In this document: one piece after another, positions 7,633-17,322 of the stretch
Layout: each line of letters begins with the position of its first letter
How positions within the stretch are numbered: the first letter of the stretch is position 1
Assembly (NCBI RefSeq): GCF_003577475.1
Contig: NZ_QPEP01000012.1
Span: forward strand, 109,405 to 173,404
Origin: Salinibius halmophilus
GTDB lineage: Bacteria; Pseudomonadota; Gammaproteobacteria; Pseudomonadales; Natronospirillaceae
Direction of reading: 5' to 3'
Length of the DNA: 64,000 nt
The notes under the pieces: generated by a model
The model's input: the letters and a program-made list of their open reading frames with translations, nothing else
Told to the model about the DNA's origin: nothing
Databases searched by the model: none
Position numbers and translations under genes: made by a program

Positions 7633-9435
7633 ATGAAACGTCTTCTCGCAACTGCAATAGCAGGTTGTACGCTCGCTGCATCTAGCTTTGCAATGAACCC
7701 TCAGGTCGACCCAGATAACCCAAACGGATATATCGTTTCGCAAAGCGATGTGGCTGCGGCTGAGGCAAATAAAACGGCCAACCCAGCATATGCGCTTTGG
7801 TCTGAAACCATTCGCACTCTGCCTAATGCTGAAGTAGAGCAAATTGTGCCAGGGCGTGCAGCGAATCCAGATAACGTTAAGCGCTTAGAGCGAGTGTTCC
7901 CAGAATCTGAATGGAACTTCTTAACTCAAATGGCGGCGCCAGAGTACACTTACACTCGCTTTTTACGAGCCGTGGGTAAGTTCCCAGCATTCTGTGGTGA
8001 TTACGCCGATGGCCGCGATGCCGATGCAATTTGTAAAAAGTCTGTTGTCACAGCATTTGCTCATTTTGCCCAAGAAACTGGCGGTCATGATGCCAACGCC
8101 GGTATTCCAAAGTGGCGCCAAGCATTGGTGCATGTGCGTGAAATGGGTTGGAACGAAGGTGATGCTGGCGGCTATAACAGCGAATGTGCCGAAGACAACT
8201 GGCAAACTCGCAAATGGCCGTGTGGTAAAAACCCAGACGGTTCATACGTAAGCTACTTCGGCCGTGGTGCTAAGCAGCTAAGCTACCACTACAACTATGG
8301 TGCATTCTCTGAAGCCATGTTTGGTGATGCAACGGTGTTGTTGAATGATCCTGGTCGTGTAGCAGACTCTTGGTTAAACCTTGCGTCAGCCATCTTCTTC
8401 TTTGTTTACCCGCAACCGCCTAAACCATCAATGCTACACGTGATCGACCGCACTTGGTCGCCGTCACAGGCAGAAATTGACGCCGGTATTGGTTATGGCT
8501 TTGGTACCACAATTAACATTATTAATGGTGGTCTAGAGTGTGGCGAGCAAAACAAAACGAAAGGCCAGCCGGTTAACCGCATTAGCTACTGGGAAGACCT
8601 AGCGGCCTACTACAACATTCCAGTAGAAGCCGATGAGAAGAACACCTGCTGGCAGCAAAAGCCTTACACCCAAGTAAAACCGGCACCAGAAGACACGCTG
8701 TATATTAACTATGACCAAGATTGGACATACTACTCAGATCGCCCTGGAGGTTACTCATTTGAGTGTCAGTTGGTTGGCTATCAAACAGCGTTTTCAGCAC
8801 TAGTACCAGGTGACTACGAGGCATGTGTGACCAACCTTTGGGGTACGCATAAAAACTGGCCAGAAATTCGTATAGTGGCTGACGACCAAATTACTACGCC
8901 AACGCCAGTGCCAAGTGATGCGGTAACGCCAGGCGTGCCAGCATGGCAGGCTTCTAAGGTGTACACAGGCGGTGATCAGGTAAGCTTTGCTGGTGGTGTA
9001 TATGAAGCGAAATGGTGGACACAGGGTGACGAGCCAACGGCTGGCGGCCCTTGGAAGCTAATCGACGCTGGTACTTCACCAACTGCGACACCAACCACTG
9101 TTCCTACCGCCTCACCGACGGCGACTCCTGTGGTAACGGCGACACCAGTTGTTACCGCAACACCAACCGCAGTACCAACGGCTACGCCGACTGAAGTACC
9201 GACTCCAACGGCTACGCCAACGTCAGTGCCGACAGCGACACCAACAGTCACACCAGCACCTAGCTGTGCTGCAGCCTATGTTGATGGCGCCGCCTATGCA
9301 ACGGGCGATGAAGTTAGCCTAGGTGGCGATGTTTACCAGTGCACGGTTGGTGGCTGGTGCTCACTAGGTGGTGCATATGCCCCAACCGGTTGGGCTGGCA
9401 GCTATGCGTGGACTAAAGTAGGTGCCTGTAACTAA
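7633..9435 (+). CDS. Secreted GH19 chitinase with two chitin-binding modules
   Basis: Paralogue of the chitinase at 3855-6137. A signal peptide (residues 1-20) leads into a GH19 domain with FAHFAQETGGH (catalytic Glu148) and YFGRGAKQLSYHYNYG. A CBM5/12-type module (PAWQASKVYTGGDQV, then YEAKWWTQGDEP) follows near residues 435-480. After an irregular Thr/Pro linker (about 480-545) there is a second putative carbohydrate-binding module (YVDGAAYATGDEVSL to the end, with WCSLGG and YAWTKV). The hydrophobic Arg-rich tail of the paralogue is absent, so this form is predicted to be freely secreted. A terminator follows. Confidence 0.9.
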   Translation: MKRLLATAIAGCTLAASSFAMNPQVDPDNPNGYIVSQSDVAAAEANKTANPAYALWSETIRTLPNAEVEQIVPGRAANPDNVKRLERVFPESEWNFLTQMAAPEYTYTRFLRAVGKFPAFCGDYADGRDADAICKKSVVTAFAHFAQETGGHDANAGIPKWRQALVHVREMGWNEGDAGGYNSECAEDNWQTRKWPCGKNPDGSYVSYFGRGAKQLSYHYNYGAFSEAMFGDATVLLNDPGRVADSWLNLASAIFFFVYPQPPKPSMLHVIDRTWSPSQAEIDAGIGYGFGTTINIINGGLECGEQNKTKGQPVNRISYWEDLAAYYNIPVEADEKNTCWQQKPYTQVKPAPEDTLYINYDQDWTYYSDRPGGYSFECQLVGYQTAFSALVPGDYEACVTNLWGTHKNWPEIRIVADDQITTPTPVPSDAVTPGVPAWQASKVYTGGDQVSFAGGVYEAKWWTQGDEPTAGGPWKLIDAGTSPTATPTTVPTASPTATPVVTATPVVTATPTAVPTATPTEVPTPTATPTSVPTATPTVTPAPSCAAAYVDGAAYATGDEVSLGGDVYQCTVGGWCSLGGAYAPTGWAGSYAWTKVGACN

Positions 9436-9492
9436 TACACCTACCTGAACGGTTGCTAAGTGTTGCTTCAGAGCACATAACAACCTAGCCTT

Positions 9493-9523
9493 AAAAACCA
9501 TCGCTGCGGCGATGGTTTTTTTT
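9493..9523 (+). terminator. Terminator after the second GH19 chitinase
   Basis: The stem AAAAACCATCGC/GCGATGGTTTTT with a four-base loop is followed by more T residues, about 55 bases after the stop codon. Confidence 0.88.
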
Positions 9524-9545
9524 ATCATATTAGGTGGATACGCCA

Positions 9546-10151
9546 GTGCAGGACATTAAAGATATTTGGCAGCAACGCTATGACCAAGACGAGTACATTT
9601 ATGGTACCCACCCAAACGACTTTTTGCTGCAGCAAGCCGAAGGGTTAGCCGGAAAAAAGGTGCTGTGTGTTGCTGAAGGTGAGGGGCGTAATGCAGTTTT
9701 TCTGGCGAAGCTTGGTTGTCATGTTACGGCTGTTGAGATTGCGCCAGCAGGCGTAGATAAAATTACCAACCTAGCGAAAGCCGAAGGTGTGCAGGTCGAA
9801 GCCATTCAAGCCGACTTGGCTGATTGGCAGTGGCCGTGTAGCCACTTTGATGCTGTCGTCGCGATTTTTGCGCACTTCCCTGTCGCTACGCGTAAGCAAA
9901 TTCATCAGAGCATTGTTACCACACTAAAAAGTGATGGTGTACTGATACTCGAAGCCTATACGCCGCAGCAGTTGAAGCATAAAACAGGTGGGCCGCCAAA
10001 GGCCGAAATGATGATGACGACCCATTCTATCGAAGAGGAGTTCGATGGGCTGGACTTTCAGTTTTTAACTGAGCTAGAGCGAGTAGTGGTTGAAGGGCGA
10101 GGTCACAATGGCCTCGCCGCTGTTGTGCAGTGTATTGCGGTTAAACCTTAA
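9546..10151 (+). CDS. SAM-dependent methyltransferase, TehB/thiopurine-methyltransferase-like
   Basis: Small cytoplasmic class I methyltransferase of about 201 residues. The N-terminal pattern [20 protein letters not shown] is typical of a widespread TehB-like group. Motif I is [11 protein letters not shown], the acidic residue after strand 2 is in AVEIAP, and [11 protein letters not shown] is the post-motif segment. GTG at 9546 was chosen as the start because AGGTGG (9532-9537) lies eight bases before it; a GTG at 9534 would overlap that site. The substrate cannot be told. The end overlaps the convergent receptor gene by 11 bases. Confidence 0.8.
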   Translation: MQDIKDIWQQRYDQDEYIYGTHPNDFLLQQAEGLAGKKVLCVAEGEGRNAVFLAKLGCHVTAVEIAPAGVDKITNLAKAEGVQVEAIQADLADWQWPCSHFDAVVAIFAHFPVATRKQIHQSIVTTLKSDGVLILEAYTPQQLKHKTGGPPKAEMMMTTHSIEEEFDGLDFQFLTELERVVVEGRGHNGLAAVVQCIAVKP

Positions 10152-11727
10152 ACTGCGCCACCATTGAATCAAGCTCGTTTACTCGTTGTGCTAAGCTGCG
10201 GCTGGTTTCGTCGGCTTCTTGCGTTGCCGATACCGACTGCGAGGCGATGTCGGCAATGTGTGAGATATCGCTGTTAATTTCTTTGGTTACTGTAGTTTGT
10301 TGCTCCGCAGCTGCAGCAACAGAATTAATCACATCATTTACTTGTTGGGCTTGCTCAACAATAGCAGACAAAGCATTGATCGCCTCGTCACTCAACGACA
10401 CGCCTTGTTCAACTACCTTGGTGCTGTTTTCCATTTTGCTCACAGCCACGTTGGTTTCATTTTGAATGGCGCTAATAGATTCCGAGACTTCCTTAGTCGC
10501 TTGAGCTGTGCGCTCTGCTAGGCCGCGCACCTCGTCGGCGACCACTGCGAAACCTCGGCCTTGCTCGCCTGCTCGAGCTGCTTCAATCGCGGCATTCAAA
10601 GCGAGTAGGTTAGTTTGCTCGGCAATGTCGGTAATCACTTTGATGACTTGGCCAATTTGCTCGCTGCGCTTTCCAAGGTTGCCAATCGATGCCGAGAGGT
10701 CGGTGATGGTGCTAGAGACTTCACGGATGCTATCCACCATTTGGTTAACGGTTTGGCCACCACCTTTGGCGCTGTCGCCGGCTTGCGAAGCAATCGCGGA
10801 TGCATTGGTGCTTTGTTGAGCTACTTCGCTAATGGTGTGGCTCATTTCTTCTGCGGCGGTTGCAATTTGGCTAGCACGCTGTGCTTGCTCTTGTGAGCCG
10901 CTGGTCACTCGACTGTTAACTTCCGAGAGCGTGTCGCTATTGTCTTTTACTTGTCGCGAAACAGACTTTATTTGGCTGATCAAGGACACAAGCGAGCTTT
11001 GCATTTGGTTGACCGCATTGGAGACGGCGAATATCTCGTCCTTGTTCTTTCGGGCAAGAGGCGGCAGGCTTAAATCGCCTTTAGCAATGGCTGTTGCTTG
11101 AACCATTACTTCGTTAAGCCCTCCGCGTATAGAGGTGGTTAATAACCAGATAACCAACACCGAAAAGGCAAAAGAAATTAGAGTAATGATAATGGTAGTT
11201 TGGCTTAGCAAACCAAGCTTGGCTTTGATTTCAATCATCGCCTGGGCGGCATCTTCTCGTTCCTCACTAGAGCCCGCTTCAAGCAAATTTTCTAATTGAA
11301 CGCTAAAACGCTGTGCAATTTCACCGACTAAGGCAAAGTTACCTTGGTGCTCATTGCTGCCAAATACTTGCTGGTCAATGGCCGTTAACAACTCATCGAT
11401 TAATTCTTCTAGTTCTGCTGTTTGGTCTGGGTTTTCTATTGCTTTTAGCTCATCGAGAAATTGTAGCAGCTCGGCGCGATCTTCTCTGTAGGCGTCGATG
11501 GCACTATCTTGACCAGCGATATGCAAAAACACAGCTGAGTTGATGTCACCTAGTTCGTCCAATAACTGCATATACAGGAACGCACCTGGCACGTCATCTT
11601 CCGCCACTTCAGTCGTGATGTCCGTGATTTGTGCCTCTTGTATTACTATGAAGGTAGACGTGCCGGCGAACAGCGCTAAAACGATGGCAAAGGAGATAAT
11701 AAGTTTACGTGCGATCGTTAGGTCCAT
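10141..11727 (-). CDS. Methyl-accepting chemotaxis protein
   Basis: Inner-membrane chemoreceptor of 528 residues. TM1 covers about residues 5-27 ([17 protein letters not shown]), followed by a helical periplasmic domain resembling the four-helix-bundle type, TM2 near 180-200 ([18 protein letters not shown]), HAMP, and a long coiled-coil signalling domain. The conserved hairpin tip is clear ([20 protein letters not shown], then [17 protein letters not shown]). The ATG at 11727 has GGAG upstream and is preferred over an in-frame ATG 15 bases earlier. There is no CheB/CheR-binding pentapeptide at the C-terminus. The ligand is unknown. Confidence 0.95.
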   Translation of the reverse strand: MDLTIARKLIISFAIVLALFAGTSTFIVIQEAQITDITTEVAEDDVPGAFLYMQLLDELGDINSAVFLHIAGQDSAIDAYREDRAELLQFLDELKAIENPDQTAELEELIDELLTAIDQQVFGSNEHQGNFALVGEIAQRFSVQLENLLEAGSSEEREDAAQAMIEIKAKLGLLSQTTIIITLISFAFSVLVIWLLTTSIRGGLNEVMVQATAIAKGDLSLPPLARKNKDEIFAVSNAVNQMQSSLVSLISQIKSVSRQVKDNSDTLSEVNSRVTSGSQEQAQRASQIATAAEEMSHTISEVAQQSTNASAIASQAGDSAKGGGQTVNQMVDSIREVSSTITDLSASIGNLGKRSEQIGQVIKVITDIAEQTNLLALNAAIEAARAGEQGRGFAVVADEVRGLAERTAQATKEVSESISAIQNETNVAVSKMENSTKVVEQGVSLSDEAINALSAIVEQAQQVNDVINSVAAAAEQQTTVTKEINSDISHIADIASQSVSATQEADETSRSLAQRVNELDSMVAQFKV

Positions 11728-11810
11728 AACAACTCCATTCAACGTGGTAGTTCAAGCATAGGCACTTTTTGCCATCTATACCTTGTTGATTCGGCACTCA
11801 CTGTAAAAAG

Positions 11811-12092
11811 TTAAGCTGAAGTTGCAGTGGTTAATTTAATCTTTCCTGTTAACGTGCGAGTAATGACAAAAAAACAATCAGCGCCCGTTTCGGGAAGGGC
11901 TGCAGGACCTGACTGTTGTTTGTTTGAACGTACCAACAGGGTACTGGAACTTTTACCCCAGCTCATGCGCTTGTTCTCGCCAGGGTATACGGTTGCAATG
12001 GTGGTGCCATCAATGCAAATCGATAACGGTTGCTGATGTAAAAAATGCTTTTTGTATTCAATGTATAATGATGACATTGGCTGCCACGCCAT
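11811..12092 (-). CDS. Hypothetical small protein downstream of a PrcB-domain gene
   Basis: The 93-residue product is not recognised as a named family. The segment ICIDGTTIATVYPGENKRMS looks like a beta-sandwich module in which a short displayed loop carries a basic or aromatic group. It starts three bases after the stop of the upstream gene, so the two are probably translationally coupled; an internal ATG (MSSLYIEYKK) is an alternative start. No signal peptide is evident. Confidence 0.6.
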   Translation of the reverse strand: MAWQPMSSLYIEYKKHFLHQQPLSICIDGTTIATVYPGENKRMSWGKSSSTLLVRSNKQQSGPAALPETGADCFFVITRTLTGKIKLTTATSA

Positions 12093-12095
12093 AAA

Positions 12096-12479
12096 CTACC
12101 TCGCTATAGAAAACTCTGCATTGTTGATCGCCACAGATTCTGCCGTTTGCCAAGCTTTTGGTACCGCAACCGTAATACAGGGTGAGGTTAATGCAGAGGT
12201 CGTGATCATTCCTGGTTCAGGCGCTACTTGTGTTATGTCGAGCTTAATCGTTGTGCCAGCAAGTTCGGCATTATTGGTTTGAACCTGAAAATAGTACCCC
12301 CCAGAGCTTCTTTCCCCCATGGCGATTATGATTGCTTGTTCATTGTCACCCGACTCAGCATGCGATACGAGTTCAGCAGTAGGCTCGTAAACAGTGCAGT
12401 TTAATCCTTCATCAAGTACGCGAAACGTGTCGCCAGAGTAATGAAACAAAGACATAGCAAGGACTCCCGACAATAACAT
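12096..12479 (-). CDS. PrcB_C-domain protein
   Basis: A protein of about 119-127 residues. Its central and C-terminal part fits the PrcB_C fold: SSGGYYFQVQT, then GTTIKLDITQVAPEPG and TTSALTSPCITVAVPK. That pattern is known from a protease-complex subunit of Treponema and from many uncharacterised secreted proteins. Two starts are plausible: ATG 12479 (GGGG upstream) and ATG 12455 (GGAG nine bases upstream, product beginning MSLFHYSGDT). No clear signal peptide or lipobox is visible. It forms a tight pair with the next gene. Confidence 0.68.
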   Translation of the reverse strand: MLLSGVLAMSLFHYSGDTFRVLDEGLNCTVYEPTAELVSHAESGDNEQAIIIAMGERSSGGYYFQVQTNNAELAGTTIKLDITQVAPEPGMITTSALTSPCITVAVPKAWQTAESVAINNAEFSIAR

Positions 12480-12631
12480 GCTTACTTACCCCTAAACTGA
12501 ACTTGATTGGCTATTATGCCGACTAGACTTAATGGAATGCTATCATTTTAAACAGAATAAGGCCTAAAGCAGAGTGGTTGTTGATGAGATGGCATTAATT
12601 GAGCATGTTCTAAAAAGCTACCCATAAGGGT

Positions 12632-12640
12632 TGCTATACT
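12632..12640 (+). promoter_or_regulatory. Possible extended -10 promoter for the degV-family gene
   Basis: The sequence TTGCTATACT contains a TG-n-TATACT extended -10, about 90 bases ahead of the DegV start. No good -35 is seen at the usual spacing. The prediction rests on the motif alone. Confidence 0.35.
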
Positions 12641-12729
12641 TCCGGGTTTGCCGTTCCTTGCTGTAAATAGGGCTAAGCGTCAGTCGTGGAATGTAACTTG
12701 GGTTAATTTAGTTCCAGAGGGGTCTCTTA

Positions 12730-13674
12730 ATGAGCGTTGTATTAGTCGTTGATTCTGCATGTGACTTGCCAGCACAACTGATCGAGCAATCTAACATCAA
12801 GGTTTTGCCAATCAATATCAAAGTGAATGGTGAACTATACAAAGACAAAAAAAGTGACAGTCACCTGTTGGACTTTTATAACAAGGGCTTGTTAACGAAC
12901 GACAACGACGCTGATTCGGTTCCGTACACAACCGAAGAAATTGAACAATTTATTCTCTCGGACCTTGTTTCCCACCACGATTTCGTTTTTGTGCAAACCG
13001 TTGCCAGTGGCAATAGCCCTATATTTGATAACGCCAGCAAAGCAAGCCAAAGTATTCTTAAAAAATACCAAACTGTTCGCCAGCAAGCGGGCAGAACGGG
13101 TATGTTCGGCATTCGAGTGATCGATACGACTAGTGTGTTTACCGGACAGGGACTGATTGCTCTATACACCAGTGAAGCGCTCAAAGCCGGTGCCAAACGC
13201 CAAGATTTACGCAAGCTGGCAGACGATTTTAAAGCAACGGTTAGCACTTATGCCGTGCCAAAGAGTGTTGGCTATGTGCGAGAGCGTGCACGCAGAAAAG
13301 GCGTATCTGGCGTTAGTGCCCTAGGTGCCATGATGGGTAAGGCGCTGGATATCAATCCGATTATCCTGTTGCAAAACAACGCCAACCAGGTTGCTGCAAA
13401 AGTTCGAGGCCGCCAAAACGCCATTGACCAGCTATTGGACTACGCCACCGACCAGGTAGTGCAGGGCAATCTAACATTTCCATATGTGAACGTATCATAT
13501 GCTGGCGAGTTGGATGAGTTGCGAGCCATGGCGGCATTTCAAACCCTAGAGGAAGCCTGCAAGACAGCGAATGTCACGCTGTTAAGCTGTGTCATGAATT
13601 TAACCGGTGGCTTAAATCTTGGCCCTGAAGCGGTGTGTTTATCATTAGTGACTGAAGGCGAACCGCTAGCATAA
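12730..13674 (+). CDS. DegV family protein (fatty-acid-binding EDD fold)
   Basis: The 314-residue protein begins VVLVVDSACDLP, the characteristic DegV N-terminal motif. PINIKVNGELYKD, a Thr/Ser-rich ligand region (FVQTVASGNSPIF) and DTTSVFTGQGL follow, as in the family. Members bind a fatty acid and in Firmicutes act with fatty acid kinase. A role here is not established, since no fakA is in the window. The start is preceded by AGAGGGG. It is a single-gene unit with a bidirectional terminator shared with acs. Confidence 0.88.
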   Translation: MSVVLVVDSACDLPAQLIEQSNIKVLPINIKVNGELYKDKKSDSHLLDFYNKGLLTNDNDADSVPYTTEEIEQFILSDLVSHHDFVFVQTVASGNSPIFDNASKASQSILKKYQTVRQQAGRTGMFGIRVIDTTSVFTGQGLIALYTSEALKAGAKRQDLRKLADDFKATVSTYAVPKSVGYVRERARRKGVSGVSALGAMMGKALDINPIILLQNNANQVAAKVRGRQNAIDQLLDYATDQVVQGNLTFPYVNVSYAGELDELRAMAAFQTLEEACKTANVTLLSCVMNLTGGLNLGPEAVCLSLVTEGEPLA

Positions 13675-13701
13675 AAAAGCCGGGGCGAGCCCGGCTTTTT
13701 T
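13673..13701. terminator. Bidirectional terminator between the degV-family gene and acs
   Basis: The stem GCCGGG/CCCGGC is flanked by six A residues on the left and six T residues on the right, so it can stop transcription from either side. It lies between two convergent genes. Confidence 0.9.
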
Positions 13702-13715
13702 ACTGTAAATATCTC

Positions 13716-15659
13716 TTACAGGTTCTGACGCGTTTCGATTAGCTCATCTACAACGCTAGGGTCTGCGAGCGTAGACGTATCACCTAGAGCTTCAAACTCA
13801 TTGGCAGCAATCTTGCGCAGAATACGACGCATGATCTTGCCTGAACGAGTTTTAGGCAGGCCCGGCGCCCACTGGATTTGATCCGGTGAAGCAATTGGGC
13901 CGATCTCTTTGCGTACATGCGCAACTAACTCTTTCTTCAGCTCGTCGCTTGGCAAGATGCCCTGCATTGGCGTCACATAAACGTAGATGCCTTGGCCTTT
14001 GATGTCATGTGGGAAGCCAACAACAGCTGCTTCGGCGACTGACTCATGCGCTACCAGTGCAGATTCGATTTCTGCTGTACCTAGGCGGTGACCAGAAACG
14101 TTTAGAACGTCATCCACACGGCCAGTGATCCAGTAGTAACCATCTTCGTCACGACGAGCACCGTCACCAGTGAAGTATTTGCCATCATAAGCTGAGAAGT
14201 AGGTATCGATGAAGCGCTGGTGGTCACCATATACGCTGCGCATCTGACCCGGCCAGCTGTCGGCAATCACTAGGTTACCGTCTACGGCGCCTTCAAGTAC
14301 CGCACCTTCGGCGTCCAGTAATTCAGGCATTACACCGAAGAATGGGCGAGTTGCCGAACCTGGCTTCAATGCGGTTGCACCAGGTAGTGGTGTGATCAAG
14401 ATGCCGCCCGTTTCAGTCTGCCACCAAGTATCAACAATTGGTGCTTCTTCGCGGCCAAATGCCTTGTGATACCACTCCCAAGCTTCTGGGTTAATTGGCT
14501 CACCAACTGAACCAAGTAGGCGCAGGTTAGATAGGTCAACACCTTCAACCGCTTTCATGCCTTCGCCCATTAGTGCGCGAATCGCCGTTGGAGCAGTGTA
14601 AAGTGTATTCACTTTCCACTTCTCACAAACGCGTGCCATACGGTCGATGCCAGGGTAGCTTGGCACACCTTCGAACATTAGCGTTGTGGCGCCGTTGGCA
14701 AGTGGGCCATAAACGATGTACGAGTGGCCTGTAACCCAACCAACGTCAGCAGTACACCAGTAGATGTCGCCGTCTTGGTAATCGAATACATATTGGTGCG
14801 TCATAGACGCGTAGACTAGGTAGCCGCCAGTCGTGTGTAGTACACCTTTTGGTTTACCAGTTGAGCCAGACGTATACAGAATGAACAATGGATCTTCAGC
14901 GTTCATTTCTTCGGCTGGACAATCCGTTGACTGGCCTTCTACCGCATCGTGGTACCAAACGTCACGGCTGTCATCCCATGCGACATCGCCACCGGTGCGC
15001 TTAACTACTAGTACTTTTTCAACCGTGCCCACAGCTGGGTGCTCTAGTGCTTTATCAACGTTTTTCTTCAATGGCACCTGACGACCACCGCGTAGGCCCT
15101 CATCAGCCGTGATGATAAACGTTGATTCACAGTCGATGATACGACCAGCAAGCGCTTCAGGTGAGAAACCACCAAATACCACTGAGTGCACCGCACCAAT
15201 GCGAGCACAAGCTAGCATGGCGAATGATGCTTCAGGGATCATTGGCATATAAATGGTTACACGATCACCTTTTTTAACCCCTTGAGCGCGAAGTGCGTTG
15301 CCCAAACGGTTCACTTCTTCTGATAACTCTTGGTAGCTGATAACACGATCTTCGCTAGGATCATCGCCTTCCCAAATGATTGCAGGCTGTGAAGCGCGTT
15401 TTTCTAAGTGGCGGTCAATACAGTTGGCGGCAACGTTTAAAGTGCCGTCATGGAACCAACGAATATGTAGGTCATCTTTGTTAAAGCTAACATCTTTAAC
15501 CGCTGAGTAGGGTTTGATCCAGTCAACACGTTGACCGTGTTCGCGCCAGAAGCCTTCGTTGTCTTCAACAGATTGGCGATACATCGCCTCGTACTGTTCG
15601 TTATTAATTAGTGCTCGTTCCGCTGCCCACTTCGGTACTGCATAGGTTTTTTCTGACAT
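13716..15659 (-). CDS. acs: Acetyl-CoA synthetase
   Basis: Activates acetate to acetyl-CoA through an acetyl-AMP intermediate in the cytoplasm. The 647-residue length is normal. The AMP-binding motif [11 protein letters not shown], the hinge-region sequence [18 protein letters not shown] and the C-terminal catalytic lysine motif [13 protein letters not shown], the known acetylation site, are all present. AGGAG precedes the start. Together with pflB it gives the cell a route both to make and to reuse acetate. Confidence 0.98.
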   Translation of the reverse strand: MSEKTYAVPKWAAERALINNEQYEAMYRQSVEDNEGFWREHGQRVDWIKPYSAVKDVSFNKDDLHIRWFHDGTLNVAANCIDRHLEKRASQPAIIWEGDDPSEDRVISYQELSEEVNRLGNALRAQGVKKGDRVTIYMPMIPEASFAMLACARIGAVHSVVFGGFSPEALAGRIIDCESTFIITADEGLRGGRQVPLKKNVDKALEHPAVGTVEKVLVVKRTGGDVAWDDSRDVWYHDAVEGQSTDCPAEEMNAEDPLFILYTSGSTGKPKGVLHTTGGYLVYASMTHQYVFDYQDGDIYWCTADVGWVTGHSYIVYGPLANGATTLMFEGVPSYPGIDRMARVCEKWKVNTLYTAPTAIRALMGEGMKAVEGVDLSNLRLLGSVGEPINPEAWEWYHKAFGREEAPIVDTWWQTETGGILITPLPGATALKPGSATRPFFGVMPELLDAEGAVLEGAVDGNLVIADSWPGQMRSVYGDHQRFIDTYFSAYDGKYFTGDGARRDEDGYYWITGRVDDVLNVSGHRLGTAEIESALVAHESVAEAAVVGFPHDIKGQGIYVYVTPMQGILPSDELKKELVAHVRKEIGPIASPDQIQWAPGLPKTRSGKIMRRILRKIAANEFEALGDTSTLADPSVVDELIETRQNL

Positions 15660-15806
15660 CTCGGTCTCCTGTGTTTTTTTGTTCTTGTGGCTACGAGAAT
15701 AGTCGGTTTTCTCGAATTGCCAGGATCCAGTCAGTGATTAGCTTCCGATAATTATCGCAGTCTTGCAAGACAATGATGCAGCTCAAAGCAATTTCGATTT
15801 GATGAT

Positions 15807-15835
15807 GGTTAGGCAGCAAGGTTTGCCGCCTAACC
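15807..15835 (-). terminator. Hairpin after the DUF2799 lipoprotein gene
   Basis: The 8-bp perfect stem GGTTAGGC/GCCTAACC has additional inner pairing (GCAAG/TTTGC) and lies 15 bases beyond the stop codon. There is no long T run, so this is a probable rather than certain terminator. Confidence 0.6.
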
Positions 15836-15849
15836 AAAAGGAGAGCGTT

Positions 15850-16470
15850 CTAGTAAGGTGCGGCAGCGCGTAAGCGCTCAAGTTCTACTTCGCTTGCTAC
15901 CCGCTGTTGTATGGCTGCTTTTAGTTCAGCCTCAGCGTTTGCTTGCTGTCGCTGTTGGTTGAGCAATAAGTCTAACTCGGCTTTTCGCGCTTCAGGTGTT
16001 AGCTCAGGAGCGAGTAAGCGTTGTTCCGTTTCGTTCACAGCAATGCTTAGAGCGGCAATTTCCTCTTCCAGCGCTGAAATTCGAGTTTTATTTTGTTCAA
16101 CGAGCTGCACTTGTTGATAGATTTTTTGACCTTGTTGGTAGGCATTTACAAAAGGTTTTTCTAACGGCGACGGGCAGATGCCTGTGTATGATCCACCGTT
16201 GCGGCCAAGATTATAGCCTTTTTGTGGTGTGCAAAAGTTCACTACACCTTCGTTATAGCCCTGACTGTATTCAGTAGCATTGGCAGTAATGCCATACTCA
16301 GCGCATGCTTGGCGGTAGCTACTCAAGTTGCTCATTTCTCTACCCTGGCTACCGTCTTCAAGGCCAATGTTGTACCAGTTTGCGGTTCTGCATTCGTTTT
16401 CGTTCATTGCCGCACAACCGGCTAGCGTGATAGACACCACAAAGCAGAACAATAATCTAACAGTATTCAT
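15850..16470 (-). CDS. DUF2799 lipoprotein with C-terminal coiled coil
   Basis: The 206-residue lipoprotein has an N-terminal signal ending in a lipobox, ITLAGCAA. The DUF2799 region is recognisable by repeated Gly/Tyr-rich pieces (NWYNIGLEDGSQGR, YSQGYNEGVVNFC, KGYNLGRNGGSY). From about residue 115 to the end it is rich in Glu, Gln and Ala and predicted to be a long coiled coil. The start was moved to ATG 16470, where AGGAG is well placed; the upstream 34 codons lack signal features. Function unknown; likely periplasmic face of a membrane. Confidence 0.85.
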   Translation of the reverse strand: MNTVRLLFCFVVSITLAGCAAMNENECRTANWYNIGLEDGSQGREMSNLSSYRQACAEYGITANATEYSQGYNEGVVNFCTPQKGYNLGRNGGSYTGICPSPLEKPFVNAYQQGQKIYQQVQLVEQNKTRISALEEEIAALSIAVNETEQRLLAPELTPEARKAELDLLLNQQRQQANAEAELKAAIQQRVASEVELERLRAAAPY

Positions 16471-16613
16471 GATAACTCTCCTAAAATTTGGCGCTTCGAG
16501 ATAATCTTGCGCCAATAATTTAAAAATAAAAAACATTTGCGTCGTGATGTTTGCTAACAATTGCGCTAGCATTCAGATTAGTAGACGTAAATGGATTTAT
16601 CGAGGAGGAGTGG

Positions 16614-17309
16614 ATGCTGGACGCAACCGCCCACAAACTAGTTAGCTCGCAAAAAGTTCACCGCGAGATGCGCACTTCATTAGAGGCGGTTTCTACATTG
16701 ATAGAACCCAACATTAGTGCCATCAAGTTAGGGGAAGCTTTGCATTTGCATCGAATAAGTAAAGGGGCGGAACTAGATTGGAGCCAGGATCATCAACGCC
16801 AGGCTGTACTGGCGGGAACGGATACTCGCACGGGTGATAGCAATTCCTTGTCGAGCATGCTGAAAGACATTCCTGTGGTATCAATTAACATCCAATGCTC
16901 ACTGACCAATACCAAGCTTGCGCGCACCATCTCTTTGCAAGACGGCTTGCCAAGCAGAAGCTCGCGCCTTGTAGAGCTCAATTTTACGCATAATTTTACC
17001 GAACAGCTGCGGCAAAAGTTTCTCGCCCAAGCAAAGCCTGAGCTATCGGTCGCCGCCCTCAATACAACTTTTCAGCAGAATATTGCCACAGCTGGGTTCG
17101 AGTATTTGGCAAAACGCCCACTCATCGAAGGGTATCGCCAGTTAGGCTCGCACACCATAGTGAAAGCAGAGCCAGAGATTACCTTGGCCGACTGCTTGTT
17201 CTTTAGCCTAAATCTACACATCGGCATTGTTGGTGGGCAGTACGGCGTGCACTGGGCAGACAGTTACTGCATCAATAATGCTGGCCATCTAAGCTTGTTC
17301 GGAATCTAG
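16614..17309 (+). CDS. M24 (creatinase/aminopeptidase)-like protein apparently lacking metal ligands
   Basis: The 231-residue soluble protein starts at an ATG behind GAGGAGGAG. Its layout resembles methionine aminopeptidase: an N-terminal helix resembling the M24 first helix (VSSQKVHREMRTSLEAVSTL), a central strand pair (VVSINIQCSLTNTKLARTIS), a helix-rich part (AALNTTFQQNIATAGFEYL), GSHTIV where the catalytic His segment would be, AEPEIT like the EPM strand, and GGQYGVHWADSYCINNAGHL like the last strand pair. The residues that should be metal-binding Asp, Asp and the final Glu are Ile/Asn, Lys and Gly. The assignment is by eye and tentative. If right, it is a non-catalytic pseudo-enzyme. Confidence 0.5.
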   Translation: MLDATAHKLVSSQKVHREMRTSLEAVSTLIEPNISAIKLGEALHLHRISKGAELDWSQDHQRQAVLAGTDTRTGDSNSLSSMLKDIPVVSINIQCSLTNTKLARTISLQDGLPSRSSRLVELNFTHNFTEQLRQKFLAQAKPELSVAALNTTFQQNIATAGFEYLAKRPLIEGYRQLGSHTIVKAEPEITLADCLFFSLNLHIGIVGGQYGVHWADSYCINNAGHLSLFGI

Positions 17310-17322
17310 CCGCAAAAAGCGG

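Noticed and set aside
8976..9251. Val/Gly/Thr-rich frame antisense to the second chitinase linker
   Set aside because: Shadow of the Thr/Pro linker with periodic composition and no start signals.
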